Source: Desulfovibrio desulfuricans DSM 642 (GTDB lineage: Bacteria; Desulfobacterota; Desulfovibrionia; Desulfovibrionales; Desulfovibrionaceae). Taken from it: a DNA stretch of 64,000 bases. Position numbers and translations under genes: made by a program. Positions 41,549 through 51,084 of the stretch are shown here, in pieces (the first letter of the stretch is position 1; each line of letters starts with the position of its first letter). The stretch lies in assembly GCF_000420465.1 (NCBI RefSeq), contig NZ_ATUZ01000013.1, positions 434,001-498,000 of the forward strand. Reading direction: 5' to 3'. The notes beneath the pieces were generated by a model. The model was not told the origin of the DNA. It did no database searches and saw nothing but the letters and a program-made list of their open reading frames with translations.

Positions 41549-42471
41549 AAGAATATGATGCCGTAGTCATAGGCAGCGGCCCCGCTGGCATTACGGCAGC
41601 AATGTATCTGGCCCGCTCTGGTTGCTCGGTGCTTATGCCCGAGCAACTGGCAGCGGGGGGTCAGATTCTGCAAACTGAGGCCATGGAAAACTATCCCGGT
41701 TTTCCCAAGGGCATCAAGGGTTACGAGCTGGCGGATCTTTTTGAAGCGCACCTGACCGGCCTTGATGTTGACCGCAAAGCTGCATCTGTTGAATCCGTAA
41801 CCGGTTCGGCTGGGCGTTTTGCTGTTCGCGCTGGCGGCGTGGATTACATCGGCAAGACGGTCATTGTTTGTTCCGGAGCGCACCACAAGCCGCTTGGGCT
41901 TGAGGGCGAAGACCGGCTGCGCGGCCATGGCGTTTCCTATTGCGCCATTTGCGACGGCAATTTCTTTCGCAATCAGACCGTGGCGGTTGTAGGCGGTGGT
42001 AATTCGGCGTTGGAAGAGTCGCTTTATCTTGCAAAGATTGTGGGAAAGCTCTATCTTATCCATCGCCGCGATGAATTCCGCGGGCACAAGATTTATCAGG
42101 ATAAGCTTGACGCCTATGGCGACAAGATCGAGATCCTGCGCAGCAGCGTTGTGAGCCGTTTGCACGGCGAAAACGAGCTGACAGGTCTGACGGTTAAGGA
42201 ACTGAAGACCGGAGAGGAACGCCATTTGCCCGTAGACGGGCTTTTCGTCTACGTGGGATATGAACCCTCCACCGGCTTTTTGCCCGCAGAGGTCGTACGT
42301 GACGCACAAGGTTTCATTATCACCGATACGGAAATGCGTACCAGCATTCCGGGCGTTTTTGCAGCCGGTGATATTCGCTCCAAGCTTTGTCGTCAGGTAA
42401 TCACTGCCGCCGGTGACGGCGCAACTGCCGCGCAGGCGGCGTTTGTATTTTTGGAACAGCTCCATGCATAA
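41545..42471 (+). CDS. trxB: Thioredoxin reductase
   Basis: 308 residues. The FAD site is [19 protein letters not shown], the redox-active disulfide CAICDG (near 133-138), and the NADPH domain has [11 protein letters not shown] and HRRDEFR, favouring NADPH. The C-terminal [20 protein letters not shown] is typical. It reduces TrxA. It overlaps trxA by four bases and bamD by eight. Confidence 0.97.
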   Translation: MKEYDAVVIGSGPAGITAAMYLARSGCSVLMPEQLAAGGQILQTEAMENYPGFPKGIKGYELADLFEAHLTGLDVDRKAASVESVTGSAGRFAVRAGGVDYIGKTVIVCSGAHHKPLGLEGEDRLRGHGVSYCAICDGNFFRNQTVAVVGGGNSALEESLYLAKIVGKLYLIHRRDEFRGHKIYQDKLDAYGDKIEILRSSVVSRLHGENELTGLTVKELKTGEERHLPVDGLFVYVGYEPSTGFLPAEVVRDAQGFIITDTEMRTSIPGVFAAGDIRSKLCRQVITAAGDGATAAQAAFVFLEQLHA

Positions 42472-43195
42472 AAAACTGCTTCGCTCCATTTTGCTTGTCA
42501 TAAGCATGTTTGCGGTTTCCGGTTGCGGCATCATTGATATGATCTACCTGCCGCCGGCGGAAGACACCGCCCAGGAGGTTTTTGAAGCCGCCAATGACGC
42601 CATGAGTGAGAAAAACTACGTGCGCGCCGTGGAGCTGTACAACAAACTTCGCGATACATATCCCTTCAGCCCGTACACGGTTGATGCGGAACTGTCGCTT
42701 GCAGATGCCTACTTCCTTGACGAGGAATATGAGCTTGCTGCCGAAACCTACAAGGATTTCGAGTCGCTGCATCCTCGTCACGAAGCCATTCCCTATGTTC
42801 TGTACCAGACTGGCATGTCGCTCATGAAGCAGTTCCGCTCCATCGACAGGGCCACCACAGAACTCAAGGAAGCTTACGACTACTTTGACCGCTTGCGCCA
42901 GACCTTCCCCGACTCGCCCTATTCCAAGAGCGCGGAAGAACATATGCGCACGTGCCGTCAGCTCATGGCAGAACACGAACTGTATATTGCCGATGTGTTC
43001 TGGCACATGAAAAAGTACGGTCCGGCCTGGCATCGTTATGAATACATTATGAATAACTTCAAGGATGTGCCTGAAGTTGCCGATCATGCCAAGGAAAAGA
43101 GCCTCGCTGCCTATCACAATTACCGTGAGGCTCAGTCGCAGGAAGTTCGCGAAAAGCGTGAAGGCAGCTGGAAGCGGTGGTTTACCTGGCTGTAA
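42464..43195 (+). CDS. bamD: Outer-membrane assembly lipoprotein BamD
   Basis: 243 residues from ATG 42464, inside the end of trxB. Lipoprotein signal with lipobox VSGC (Cys near 20), then five TPR-like repeats ([53 protein letters not shown]). The protein belongs to the BAM complex that inserts beta-barrel proteins into the outer membrane, such as the TonB receptor in this window. It ends the trx operon; the hairpin at 43235 follows. Confidence 0.92.
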   Translation: MHKKLLRSILLVISMFAVSGCGIIDMIYLPPAEDTAQEVFEAANDAMSEKNYVRAVELYNKLRDTYPFSPYTVDAELSLADAYFLDEEYELAAETYKDFESLHPRHEAIPYVLYQTGMSLMKQFRSIDRATTELKEAYDYFDRLRQTFPDSPYSKSAEEHMRTCRQLMAEHELYIADVFWHMKKYGPAWHRYEYIMNNFKDVPEVADHAKEKSLAAYHNYREAQSQEVREKREGSWKRWFTWL

Positions 43196-43234
43196 CAATC
43201 CGTAACGTTTTTTCCTGAAGGTTATCAGATTATT

Positions 43235-43270
43235 ACAAACCGGCTGTTTTGCAAAAAACAGCCGGTTTGT
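43235..43270 (+). terminator. Perfect 16-bp hairpin after bamD
   Basis: ACAAACCGGCTGTTTT pairs with AAAACAGCCGGTTTGT around a GCAA tetraloop, 40 bases after the bamD stop. Only a weak T-rich tail follows (CTCTCATT), so it may also act as a transcript-stabilising end. Confidence 0.75.
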
Positions 43271-43374
43271 CTCTCATTGCCCCTTTACAATATTCTGAAT
43301 ACGCTAGCAGTTGGCGCGTGTTGCGCGTCAACCTCGCAAATTCTGCATAGTAATCTTTCTGTAGGAAACTCGCC

Positions 43375-44832
43375 ATGAACGTTATGGATAACGGCGCCAG
43401 CGAAAAAAGCCGCGCAGCCATGTTTTCGCTGCTCGCGGCACTGGGGCTTACCAGCATCAAGCTTGCGGTCGGCTTGTATACCAACAGCCTAGGCATATTG
43501 TCTGAAGCCTTGCACAGCGGGCTTGATCTGCTGGCGGCTGCCCTTACCCTTGCTGCGGTGAGAATTTCAGCCAAGCCTGCTGATTCACGGCATCCTTACG
43601 GGCATGGCAAGGCCGAGAACCTCTCGGCTCTTGCGCAAACGGTGCTTTTGTTCGCCACCTGCGCGTGGGTGGTGTACGAGGGCGTTCAGCGCCTCGCTTC
43701 AGGCTCAAGCCCTGTTGTGCCTTCCCTCTGGGGTGTTGGCGTTATGGCGATTTCCATGGCTGTTGACATCAACCGGGTACGCGTTTTGCGACGGGTTGCC
43801 AAAAATTTTAACAGTCAGGCTCTTGAAGCTGATGCCCTGCATTTTTCCACAGATATTCTTTCTTCTGCCGTAGTGCTTGTGGGGGTGCTGGCTGTATGGC
43901 TTGCGCAGGCCCTGCAACTGCCTGCGCCCATAAGCCGTGTGCTTTCGCAGGCAGATACGGTGGCGGCCCTGCTTGTAGCTGCGATTATTTTTCGGGCAAG
44001 CATGCATATGGCCTCGGATGCCGTGAATATGCTGATGGATTCTGCTTCATCACAGGCGAGCGAAGCCATTGTGGTAGCCGTGCGAAAGATCGCGGGCATT
44101 TCCGAGGTCAGGCGGGTGCGTGTGCGCACCAGTGGGCCCCAGAGTTTTGTGGATTTGACTGTTGGCGTTGCACCGGGCCTGAAGGTAAGCGATGGGCACC
44201 GCCTCGCGCATGAGGCTGAAGAAGCTGTGTCCGGCGTTCTACCCGGTGCGGATGTGACCGTGCACGTGGAGCCTCGCAAATCGTGCCGCATTGATGAAAA
44301 CAACCCCTTTGCCCTGGTGCAGGTTGCCGCATCTGAGCACGGCCTTGCGGTTCATGATGTGCATGTTTTGAGCGCAGACAGCGCCTGCCATATTGAGCTG
44401 CACGTTGAACTGCCGGGCCAGATGCCCTTTGACCGGGCGTACGCGCGGGTCAAGGCTTTTGAGGATACACTGCGGGAGGCATTGCCGGGTGTTGAAATCG
44501 TCAGCCACATGGAGCCCAAGGCCCCAAGCGCTGCGCTGGAACCGGGCGCTTCGGTTTCCGTTCCTTTTTCCGAGATGGCCTGGCGTGAAATCAAGGCAGC
44601 AGTGGAAAATGAGCCTCTGGCGGCCATGCCGCACAAGTTTTCTACCTATGTGCTGCCAGAGCAGGGTGTCTGCATTTCATTCCACTGCAATGTGAGTGTG
44701 GGGCTGTCTGTGGAAGAGGCGCACAACGTCTGCACGCGCCTTGAAAAGCGCATTCGTGCCGCAGTGCCTCAACTGGGGCGTCTGAGCATCCACATGGAAC
44801 CGGCGGTTGTGTCAAATACCCCTGCGGCATAA
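43375..44832 (+). CDS. Cation diffusion facilitator with three tandem C-terminal domains
   Basis: 485 residues, against about 300 for ordinary CDF exporters. Six membrane helices (about 15-205) contain the metal sites SEALHSGLD and DALHFSTD, each HxxxD as in zinc transporters. The usual cytoplasmic ZT-dimer domain (about 210-290) is then followed by two further domains of similar size (about 292-385 and 395-478). The three end in near-identical motifs: VTVHVEP, VSHMEP and LSIHMEP. It exports divalent metal, probably Zn2+, Fe2+ or Mn2+, by proton antiport. The extra domains may add metal sensors. It has its own promoter after the bamD hairpin and is convergent with engB. Confidence 0.9.
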   Translation: MNVMDNGASEKSRAAMFSLLAALGLTSIKLAVGLYTNSLGILSEALHSGLDLLAAALTLAAVRISAKPADSRHPYGHGKAENLSALAQTVLLFATCAWVVYEGVQRLASGSSPVVPSLWGVGVMAISMAVDINRVRVLRRVAKNFNSQALEADALHFSTDILSSAVVLVGVLAVWLAQALQLPAPISRVLSQADTVAALLVAAIIFRASMHMASDAVNMLMDSASSQASEAIVVAVRKIAGISEVRRVRVRTSGPQSFVDLTVGVAPGLKVSDGHRLAHEAEEAVSGVLPGADVTVHVEPRKSCRIDENNPFALVQVAASEHGLAVHDVHVLSADSACHIELHVELPGQMPFDRAYARVKAFEDTLREALPGVEIVSHMEPKAPSAALEPGASVSVPFSEMAWREIKAAVENEPLAAMPHKFSTYVLPEQGVCISFHCNVSVGLSVEEAHNVCTRLEKRIRAAVPQLGRLSIHMEPAVVSNTPAA

Positions 44833-45026
44833 CAGTCCAAGTGCATCTGGCGGGCATGTGGCTTAATAAAATCACCGCGCCGCCGCTCCCTTTCAGCGCA
44901 ACTGTCTGCTGATTTCAGCCTTGACTACGGCGCTGTTGTAATCAGCGCCATAATCCTGTTTTTGGGGAGATTCCACTCTGTAGCGGGCTTTGACAAAAGT
45001 GGAGCAGGCAGATTTCTTGCTGTGAA

Positions 45027-45707
45027 TCAATTCTGGTTTTCAGCCTGTTCCTGCGGCTCCTGCTCAGCAATAGCGCCATCATGCGGCTCAGCTTCCGCGT
45101 CTGCGGCATTGAGTGTGCCGGGGGCCAGGCGCTGGGGAACCGCTGTTTCAACGAGCGCGCGCCAGAGGTTATCAATGCCGTAACGGTTGCTGGAAGACGT
45201 GACAATGGGGCGGGTGCCGAGCAGCTCCTGCCATTCATTCTGGCGGTTGGCGCGCTCCCGCTGGCTGCACTTGTCTGCCTTGGTCAGCACCGGCACAATA
45301 TTCAGGCCGTTGGTGCGGGCAAAGGACGCCAGATTCTTGTCGAGCTTCTGGGGTTCAAGGCGGCTGTCGAGCAGCAGGGCCAGGGCCTTGAGGCCAGCGC
45401 ATTCCACCAGATACCGTTCAAGCAGGCGCGCCCATTTTTCGCGTTCCGTATGGCTTGCGCGGGCATAGCCGTAACCCGGCAGGTCAACAAGATAAAAGTC
45501 GTGGGGTGTCACGCGGTAATAATTCACCGAGCGGGTTTTGCCGGGCGTGGAGCTGACTTTTGCCAGTTTTTTGCGGCCAGCCAACGCGTTGATAAGCGAT
45601 GATTTACCCACATTGGAGCGCCCCGCAAGGGCTATCTGCGCCTCGGGCAGTGATATGAGCTGCTCAAGAGTATAGGCTGTAGTTTCAAGGGTAAGAACAG
45701 GATTCAT
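45027..45707 (-). CDS. engB: Ribosome biogenesis GTPase YihA/EngB
   Basis: 226 residues from ATG 45707 (GAGG six bases upstream; the longer frame to 45755 is not supported). G1 [17 protein letters not shown]2 region [13 protein letters not shown]3 DLPGYGYA, G4 LTKADKCS and G5 TSSSNRYG. It assists large-subunit ribosome assembly. The C-terminus has an extra acidic Gln/Glu/Ala-rich tail (about 200-226) not found in short homologues. It diverges from efp, and the CDF gene converges on it. Confidence 0.95.
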   Translation of the reverse strand: MNPVLTLETTAYTLEQLISLPEAQIALAGRSNVGKSSLINALAGRKKLAKVSSTPGKTRSVNYYRVTPHDFYLVDLPGYGYARASHTEREKWARLLERYLVECAGLKALALLLDSRLEPQKLDKNLASFARTNGLNIVPVLTKADKCSQRERANRQNEWQELLGTRPIVTSSSNRYGIDNLWRALVETAVPQRLAPGTLNAADAEAEPHDGAIAEQEPQEQAENQN

Positions 45708-45893
45708 GATAAACCTCATGTAATACTTTAACTTTGTGTCTTGACAAGCAAGCATCTTTCAGCAAATATTTTCAATTCAGGGCTGACATTTTCAGCCAAC
45801 TTCCGTATTAAGGTAGCCGCTCTTGCCGCAGTTGGCAAATGATCGGCCTTACGCCCGTTTGCGCCATTTTGCGGCGACATGTTAGGAGGACAA

Positions 45894-46451
45894 ATGTATT
45901 CTACCACAGACTTTCGCAAGGGTCTGAAGATCGAAGTCGAAGGCACCCCTTACGAAATCGTTGATTTTCAGCATTTCAAGCCCGGCAAGGGTGGCGCTAT
46001 GGTTCGTACCAAGCTGCGCAATATCCTTACTGGCCGCATGCAGGATATAACGTTCCGTTCCGGTGAAAAGGTCAACAAGCCCGATCTGGAAACCCGCGAC
46101 ATGCAGTTTCTCTATCGTCAGGACGATGATCTCATCTTCATGGATATGACCACCTACGAACAGCTCCAGATGCACATCACCACCACGGATGGCAAGGAAG
46201 GCTTTCTCAAGGACGGCCAGGAATGCCGCGTGCTGCTGTACAAGGGCAGCCCCCTTGATATCGACATCCCGCTGAGCCTTGTGCTTGCGGTTGTTGAAAC
46301 CGAGCCCGGCGCCAAGGGCGACACTGTCAGCAACGTCACCAAGGCTGCCAAGCTTGAAACCGGTATTTCGGTTCAGGTGCCCATTTTTGTCAACGAAGGC
46401 GATCGCATCAAGGTTGACACGCGCACCAAGGAATACCTGGGCCGGGAATGA
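45894..46451 (+). CDS. efp: Elongation factor P
   Basis: 185 residues, three OB-like domains. [20 protein letters not shown] at the start, [16 protein letters not shown] with the modifiable Lys (about 34), and the C-terminal [20 protein letters not shown] and [17 protein letters not shown]. It rescues ribosomes stalled on polyproline. TAGGAGGA precedes the ATG at 45894, ruling out the longer frame. ftsK follows within 25-85 bases. Confidence 0.97.
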   Translation: MYSTTDFRKGLKIEVEGTPYEIVDFQHFKPGKGGAMVRTKLRNILTGRMQDITFRSGEKVNKPDLETRDMQFLYRQDDDLIFMDMTTYEQLQMHITTTDGKEGFLKDGQECRVLLYKGSPLDIDIPLSLVLAVVETEPGAKGDTVSNVTKAAKLETGISVQVPIFVNEGDRIKVDTRTKEYLGRE

Positions 46452-46535
46452 TGACCGGTTCGGGAGGGTAGCCCTACGGACGCCCATAAATTCAGCCGTG
46501 AGCTTCTTGGCCTTTTTCTTATCTTCTGGGCGCTG

Positions 46536-48983
46536 TTGCTTTTGCTCAGCCTGCTCAGTTTTGACGCCAACGACCCCAGCCTTAACCATGTGGTCAGCGG
46601 TGTTGTCAAGGTAAAGAACAAGGCTGGCCTTTTCGGCGCGTACACTGCGGGTTTTCTTAACGATGTGTTTGGCGTGGCCGCCTATCTCTGCCCACTGGTT
46701 TTCGGTGCGCTGGGGGCGGCCTACGTTTCTCCTTCGTACAGCCTGCACTGGTCGCGTTGGCTTGGCTTCTTTTTGCTCACCGTCTGCCTTCTTGTCATAG
46801 GCTCCGCCTCGGATATCACCCTTGGCGACATGTGGGGCGGCGGCATGGTGGGCAATGCCCTGCACCTCAATGCCAGCCGATATCTGAGCCCGGGCGGTTC
46901 TGCCCTGGTATGGATATTTGTGGCGCTTGTGGGCATGCAGCTTGCGGGCAATATCTCATGGTTCAATGTGGCGGCGCGTGTGCTGCACTGGGCGCAGGCG
47001 AGGCTTGCCGCCCGTGCGGGCAACGCAACCGGGCCTGTTGTTGCAGAAAGCCAACCGGAAGGCGAAGACGGCAAGCGGCGTTGGTCGCTGCTTGATCTGC
47101 GCCTGCCTTCCATGGAATTCTGGAAGCGCTGGCGCGACCGCCTTGGCAACATTCAGCCCACGGCTGACTCGCTGCCTGATGTCTTTGAAGAACAAAAGAC
47201 CAAAGCGGCCCGAGCGCAGGCAAATGAGCCAGGGGCACAACGCCCGGCAGCACAAGTGGATGCTGACGATCCCTTTGCCGTGGCGGTAGACATCAACGGC
47301 ATGCCCATTTCGCCTGCTGTTTCTGCAGGCGCGGCCTATGCTGACGAACAGGAGGGCAATGCCCCGGCCCACGATCCTGTGCACGATGGTGCGCATGATC
47401 TGGCTCAGGATGACGCGGCGCATGCTGCCTCGCCTGCCGCTTCTGCCCCGAATACTGGCGGCAAGGCAGCAAGTGCTGCCGCCCCTGCTGCCGAAGCCCC
47501 CAAAAAGCAGGGCGGCCTGACCGGGCTGCTTGCTGGCATGACAGGCCGCAAGGCCGCCATTCCGCTGCCGGGGCTTGAGCTGTTGGCCCCGCCTGTCAAA
47601 GTGCCGGGCAACAACAATAAGGAAGACCGCGAGGCGCGGGGCAAGGCCCTTATTGCCTGCCTCAGGGATTTTGACATCCAGAGCGAGCTTGTGCATGTCA
47701 CGCCTGGGCCTGTGGTCACCATGTACGAGGTGCGCCCTGCCCCCGGCATCCGCGTGAGCCGTATCGCCAACCTCAGCGATGACCTGGCGCTGGCCCTCAA
47801 GGCCGTTGCCGTGCGTATTCAGGCGCCCATTCCCGGTACGGATACGGTGGGTATTGAAATACCCAACGACAACCGCGAAACCGTCAATTTCAGGGAGCTT
47901 GCTGCCTCTGAGCCTTTCCGCAAAGGGTGCGGCCCCCTGACCATGATTCTGGGCAAGGACATCGCGGGCAAGCCCGTAATGGCCGACCTCGCGCGCATGC
48001 CGCATCTGCTTGTGGCTGGCGCTACGGGCGCGGGCAAGAGCGTCTGCCTTAACGGCATTCTTATCAGCCTGCTGTACCGCACCCAGCCCAAGGATATGCA
48101 GTTGCTGCTGGTTGACCCCAAGCGCATTGAAATGGCCGTGTATGCGGATGAACCGCACCTTGTGCATCCTGTGGTCACGGAAATGAACGAGGCCAAGAAC
48201 GCCCTTGACTGGGCCGTGCACGAGATGGATCGCCGTTACGAAGCAATGGCGCGCCTTGGGGTGCGCAATGTGGCCGGATTCAACCAGAAGCTGGCCGCCT
48301 GCAAGAATGATCTGCCCCCGGATTTTGCCGACCTTGAGCCTTTGCCATATCTTGTTGTTGTTATTGACGAACTGGCAGACCTCATGATGACCGCTGCCCG
48401 CGAGGTGGAAACCAGTATTGTGCGCCTTGCTCAGTTGGCCCGCGCCGCCGGTATCCACATGATTCTTGCTACCCAGCGCCCCAGTGTGGACGTGGTGACA
48501 GGGCTTATCAAGGCGAACTTTCCGTGCCGCATATCCTTTCAGGTCACATCCAAGCACGATTCGCGCACCATCCTTGATCAGGTGGGCGCTGAGCACCTGC
48601 TTGGCCGGGGCGATATGCTCTTCAAGCCCAGCGGTGGGCGCTTGCAGCGTCTGCACGGCCCCTTCCTCAGCGATGAAGATGTGCAGGCCGTGGTGAGCTA
48701 CTGGAAGCGGCAGCTCAGCCCCTCCTACAAGGTGGACTTTGCACAGTGGGGGCTGGACTCTGTGAGCGGCGGTGGTAGCGGCAGTGGCGGCGATGCCGCG
48801 CAGGATCCCCTGTACGGCGAGGTGCAGGCCTTTGTGAGCGAGCAGGGGCGCGCATCCATATCGCTGGTGCAGCGCCGCTTCAAAATAGGTTTTAACCGTG
48901 CCGCGCGTCTGGTTGAACAGCTTGAGCACGATGGCATCATCGGCCCGGCAGACGGCAGCAAGCCGCGCGCTGTGGTCAAATAA
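46536..48983 (+). CDS. ftsK: DNA translocase FtsK (start codon unresolved)
   Basis: At least 815 residues. N-terminal membrane helices (about 170 residues), an Ala/Asp/Pro-rich linker, the alpha-beta motor with Walker A GATGAGKSVCLNG and VVVIDELADLMM, then the gamma winged helix that reads KOPS DNA (GRASISLVQRRFKIGFNRAA). It pumps DNA and activates XerCD at dif. The first standard start, TTG 46536, cuts the first membrane helix in half. The frame stays open upstream to 46455, encoding FSRELLGLFLIFWALLLL, but has no ATG, GTG or TTG there. ACG at 46476, seven bases after GGGAGGG, is a possible non-standard start. Downstream, lolA follows after 40 bases. Confidence 0.93.
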   Translation: MLLLSLLSFDANDPSLNHVVSGVVKVKNKAGLFGAYTAGFLNDVFGVAAYLCPLVFGALGAAYVSPSYSLHWSRWLGFFLLTVCLLVIGSASDITLGDMWGGGMVGNALHLNASRYLSPGGSALVWIFVALVGMQLAGNISWFNVAARVLHWAQARLAARAGNATGPVVAESQPEGEDGKRRWSLLDLRLPSMEFWKRWRDRLGNIQPTADSLPDVFEEQKTKAARAQANEPGAQRPAAQVDADDPFAVAVDINGMPISPAVSAGAAYADEQEGNAPAHDPVHDGAHDLAQDDAAHAASPAASAPNTGGKAASAAAPAAEAPKKQGGLTGLLAGMTGRKAAIPLPGLELLAPPVKVPGNNNKEDREARGKALIACLRDFDIQSELVHVTPGPVVTMYEVRPAPGIRVSRIANLSDDLALALKAVAVRIQAPIPGTDTVGIEIPNDNRETVNFRELAASEPFRKGCGPLTMILGKDIAGKPVMADLARMPHLLVAGATGAGKSVCLNGILISLLYRTQPKDMQLLLVDPKRIEMAVYADEPHLVHPVVTEMNEAKNALDWAVHEMDRRYEAMARLGVRNVAGFNQKLAACKNDLPPDFADLEPLPYLVVVIDELADLMMTAAREVETSIVRLAQLARAAGIHMILATQRPSVDVVTGLIKANFPCRISFQVTSKHDSRTILDQVGAEHLLGRGDMLFKPSGGRLQRLHGPFLSDEDVQAVVSYWKRQLSPSYKVDFAQWGLDSVSGGGSGSGGDAAQDPLYGEVQAFVSEQGRASISLVQRRFKIGFNRAARLVEQLEHDGIIGPADGSKPRAVVK

Positions 48984-49023
48984 ATCAAACAGCACAACTG
49001 GCGGCTTATGCCGTGGAGGTGTT

Positions 49024-49695
49024 ATGCGCATAAATGGCATGCTGGCCTTGGCAGCCGGGCTTGTTCTTCTTGTGGCTTCAGCCGCGCAGGCTGCGGATAT
49101 AGCGGCGACCATCCAGGCGCGGTATGAAAAGCTGCGCACGTTTTCTGCCACGTTTGAGCAAACGCTGACCCATAAGGAAAGCGGCTCGGTGGAGAAACGG
49201 CAGGGCAGCCTGCTGTTCCAGAAGCCCCTGCTCATTCGCTGGCAGACAGATAAACCCCATGAAGAAACCCTTGTGGTAACTCATAAGGAAATTTGGGATT
49301 ATCTTGCGGATGAAGAAATTGCCTACCGCTACCCCCTGGAACTGGTGCGCGATTCGCGCACCATCATTCAGGTCATAACCGGGCAGGCCGCGCTGACCAA
49401 AGATTTTGACGTCAAGGAAGCCGGGCAGGAAAACGGCTTCGCCAAGCTGCACCTTTACCCCAAGGAACCAGCCCCGCAGATGGTTGAGGCGCTTCTGTGG
49501 GTCGAGCCTTCCACCGGCTATATCCGCCGGGCCAGCATCATTGACTTTTACGGCAATTCCAACGACGTGCGCTTTACGCAGTTCAAGCCCGATACCTCGC
49601 TGAAAGAATCAGACTTCACCTTTACCGCGCCCAAGGGCGTGGAGGTTGAAGACCGCATTGACCGCAAGGTGCAGGAAAAGGAACTCTTTAAATAA
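49024..49695 (+). CDS. lolA: LolA-family outer-membrane lipoprotein carrier
   Basis: 223 residues. A Sec signal peptide (LALAAGLVLLVASAAQAAD, cleavage after AQA near 24) is followed by the LolA fold: YEKLRTFSATFEQTL, QGSLLFQKPLLIRWQ, KEIWDYLADEEIAYRYPLE and a late ALLWVEPSTGYIRRASIIDF. It shuttles lipoproteins across the periplasm to the outer membrane and would serve BamD and the lipoproteins encoded here. GGAGG lies five bases before the ATG. It follows ftsK and ends at a strong hairpin. Confidence 0.9.
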   Translation: MRINGMLALAAGLVLLVASAAQAADIAATIQARYEKLRTFSATFEQTLTHKESGSVEKRQGSLLFQKPLLIRWQTDKPHEETLVVTHKEIWDYLADEEIAYRYPLELVRDSRTIIQVITGQAALTKDFDVKEAGQENGFAKLHLYPKEPAPQMVEALLWVEPSTGYIRRASIIDFYGNSNDVRFTQFKPDTSLKESDFTFTAPKGVEVEDRIDRKVQEKELFK

Positions 49696-49704
49696 ACTGA
49701 TTAC

Positions 49705-49756
49705 AGCACAGCAAAAGGCCGTGGGGTTCGCAAACTCCACGGCCTTTTGCTGTGCT
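49705..49756. terminator. Bidirectional 20-bp hairpin between lolA and the thioesterase
   Basis: AGCACAGCAAAAGGCCGTGG (49705-49724) is perfectly complementary to 49737-49756, with two more pairs possible in the loop. It separates convergent genes. U-tracts are not pronounced on either side, but A-rich and T-rich blocks lie within the stem. Confidence 0.75.
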
Positions 49757-49768
49757 TATGGGCTAAGG

Positions 49769-50221
49769 CTACACGCACAAGCGCCGGAATACGCCCGGCG
49801 CATCTTCGTCTACTATGGGAAAAGACTCCTGTAGCTCGCCCGGCACACTGACAGGTTTACCGCTGGTCATATCAATGAAGACCCACTGGGTTTCCGCCTC
49901 TGCAAGCAGAGCTTTTTCTTTTGCATTCCAGAAGGCATAGCGGCGCAGGCTGCGACGCGAAGCGTAGGATGCAATCCATGTGGCGGCTGTAATCACATCA
50001 CCCAGAAAGGCCGGGCGTTTGTAAGTGATGGTGTGCTGGCGCACCACCCAGCCCTGACCAATGCTGTCGTATCGCTCCATAGGCCAGCCGCAAACGGCGG
50101 AATGCGCAACAGCCACATCCTGCATCCAGGCCATATAGCGCAGGTTGCTGACGCGGTGCTGCATGTCGATATCATCCTGCCCAACCGTGATCTGCTGCGT
50201 GTATATGTTGATCCGGGCCAT
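49769..50221 (-). CDS. Acyl-CoA thioesterase, 4HBT/YbgC-like
   Basis: 150 residues, a single hotdog domain. DIDMQHRVSNLRYMAWMQD corresponds to the D-x-x-GH-V-N-x-x-Y active-site segment, with Gln-His in place of the usual Gly-His; YKRPAFLGDVITAATWI and AEAETQWVFIDMTSGKPV follow. It hydrolyses acyl-CoA or 4-hydroxybenzoyl-CoA-like thioesters; the substrate is not predictable. GGAGG four bases before the ATG fixes the start. It has a single-gene transcript between the lolA terminator and the hydrogenase terminator. Confidence 0.85.
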   Translation of the reverse strand: MARINIYTQQITVGQDDIDMQHRVSNLRYMAWMQDVAVAHSAVCGWPMERYDSIGQGWVVRQHTITYKRPAFLGDVITAATWIASYASRRSLRRYAFWNAKEKALLAEAETQWVFIDMTSGKPVSVPGELQESFPIVDEDAPGVFRRLCV

Positions 50222-50275
50222 ATGTCCTCCGCATTTGTGATGGCGCAGACCATACCCCTTGCAGGTAAAAAATAA

Positions 50276-50314
50276 AAGACACGCGGGCTTGCGTTAATTT
50301 TGCCCGCGTGTCTT
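50276..50314 (-). terminator. Intrinsic terminator of the hydrogenase operon
   Basis: AAGACACGCGGGC and GCCCGCGTGTCTT form a perfect 13-base stem. On the minus strand it is followed by TTTATTTTTTA, an excellent U-tract. It lies about 115 bases past the protease stop. Confidence 0.88.
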
Positions 50315-50426
50315 CTGGTTGATAAGAAAAGGTTGTTACAGATTTGTCAGGGCACGTTTTGCCAAGCAGTCAGACAAGCCGTTTGTACGCGTTTGCCATA
50401 CCCTCGGCCTTGCTGCCTTGTGCGCC

Positions 50427-50960
50427 TTACACGCAGCCCTGAACAAGGCTGTCGAGCACAGCTGCGGAAAGGTGGCGCGGCTGCGCCCGTAACTGAGGGT
50501 CAATGCCCCATTGCCGCAGTACATCCAGCGCCATGCTTTGGGCTGCTTCAAAACTTTCGCTGACCGGAGTGGACAGGGGAGCTGCCAGCGTCATGGCCGC
50601 CGGTTGCACGCCGATGAGGGCGCAGTGCTCCGGGGCTGTGCCGCGCAGGGCGGCAAGGCCCATCACTTCCGAAAAGCTGTTCTGGTGCGGGCCGATCTTT
50701 TGCGCAGTCAGGTATGCCGGCACATTGTCGCGCAGCACCAGTTCGCCCGGTTCCAGCCCAAAATCGACCGCATCCAGCACCAGCAGCTTGTCGGCCCTTT
50801 CCACAAAGGTCAGCAGGGTTTGCCCTTGGGTGCCGCCGTCCACAACCTCCACGTTTTCAGGAAAATCCCAATGGGCGTAAAGCCGCTGCGCCAAAAGTAC
50901 GCCAAAGCCTTCATCGCCGTACAGAATATTGCCAAGACCAAGAATGACGATCTGTTCCAT
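50427..50960 (-). CDS. hyaD: [NiFe]-hydrogenase maturation endopeptidase (HyaD/HynC type)
   Basis: 177 residues from ATG 50960. GLGNILYGDEGFG carries the nickel-sensing Glu, VVDGGTQG the conserved Asp, and KIGPHQNSFSEVMGLA the conserved His. After nickel is inserted, this protease removes the C-terminal extension of the large subunit, here 18 residues beyond DPCLACSTH. It is the last gene of the hydrogenase operon, 124 bases behind cytochrome b and followed by a strong terminator, so one protease is dedicated to this enzyme. Confidence 0.92.
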   Translation of the reverse strand: MEQIVILGLGNILYGDEGFGVLLAQRLYAHWDFPENVEVVDGGTQGQTLLTFVERADKLLVLDAVDFGLEPGELVLRDNVPAYLTAQKIGPHQNSFSEVMGLAALRGTAPEHCALIGVQPAAMTLAAPLSTPVSESFEAAQSMALDVLRQWGIDPQLRAQPRHLSAAVLDSLVQGCV

Positions 50961-51084
50961 GAGATTTCCATACACCTTTGCGGCAGTAGTGCCGCCTTTG
51001 GCGGGCAAGCCACGCAGGCGTGTTTTTGTTATCTGTTTGGCGGCCCGGTTGGGCCGCCTCACGCAACTCTAAAGCTACCTCAGG

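Noticed and set aside
46956..49235. 759-codon minus-strand open frame
   Set aside because: Antisense to ftsK and lolA, both of which have unmistakable motifs.
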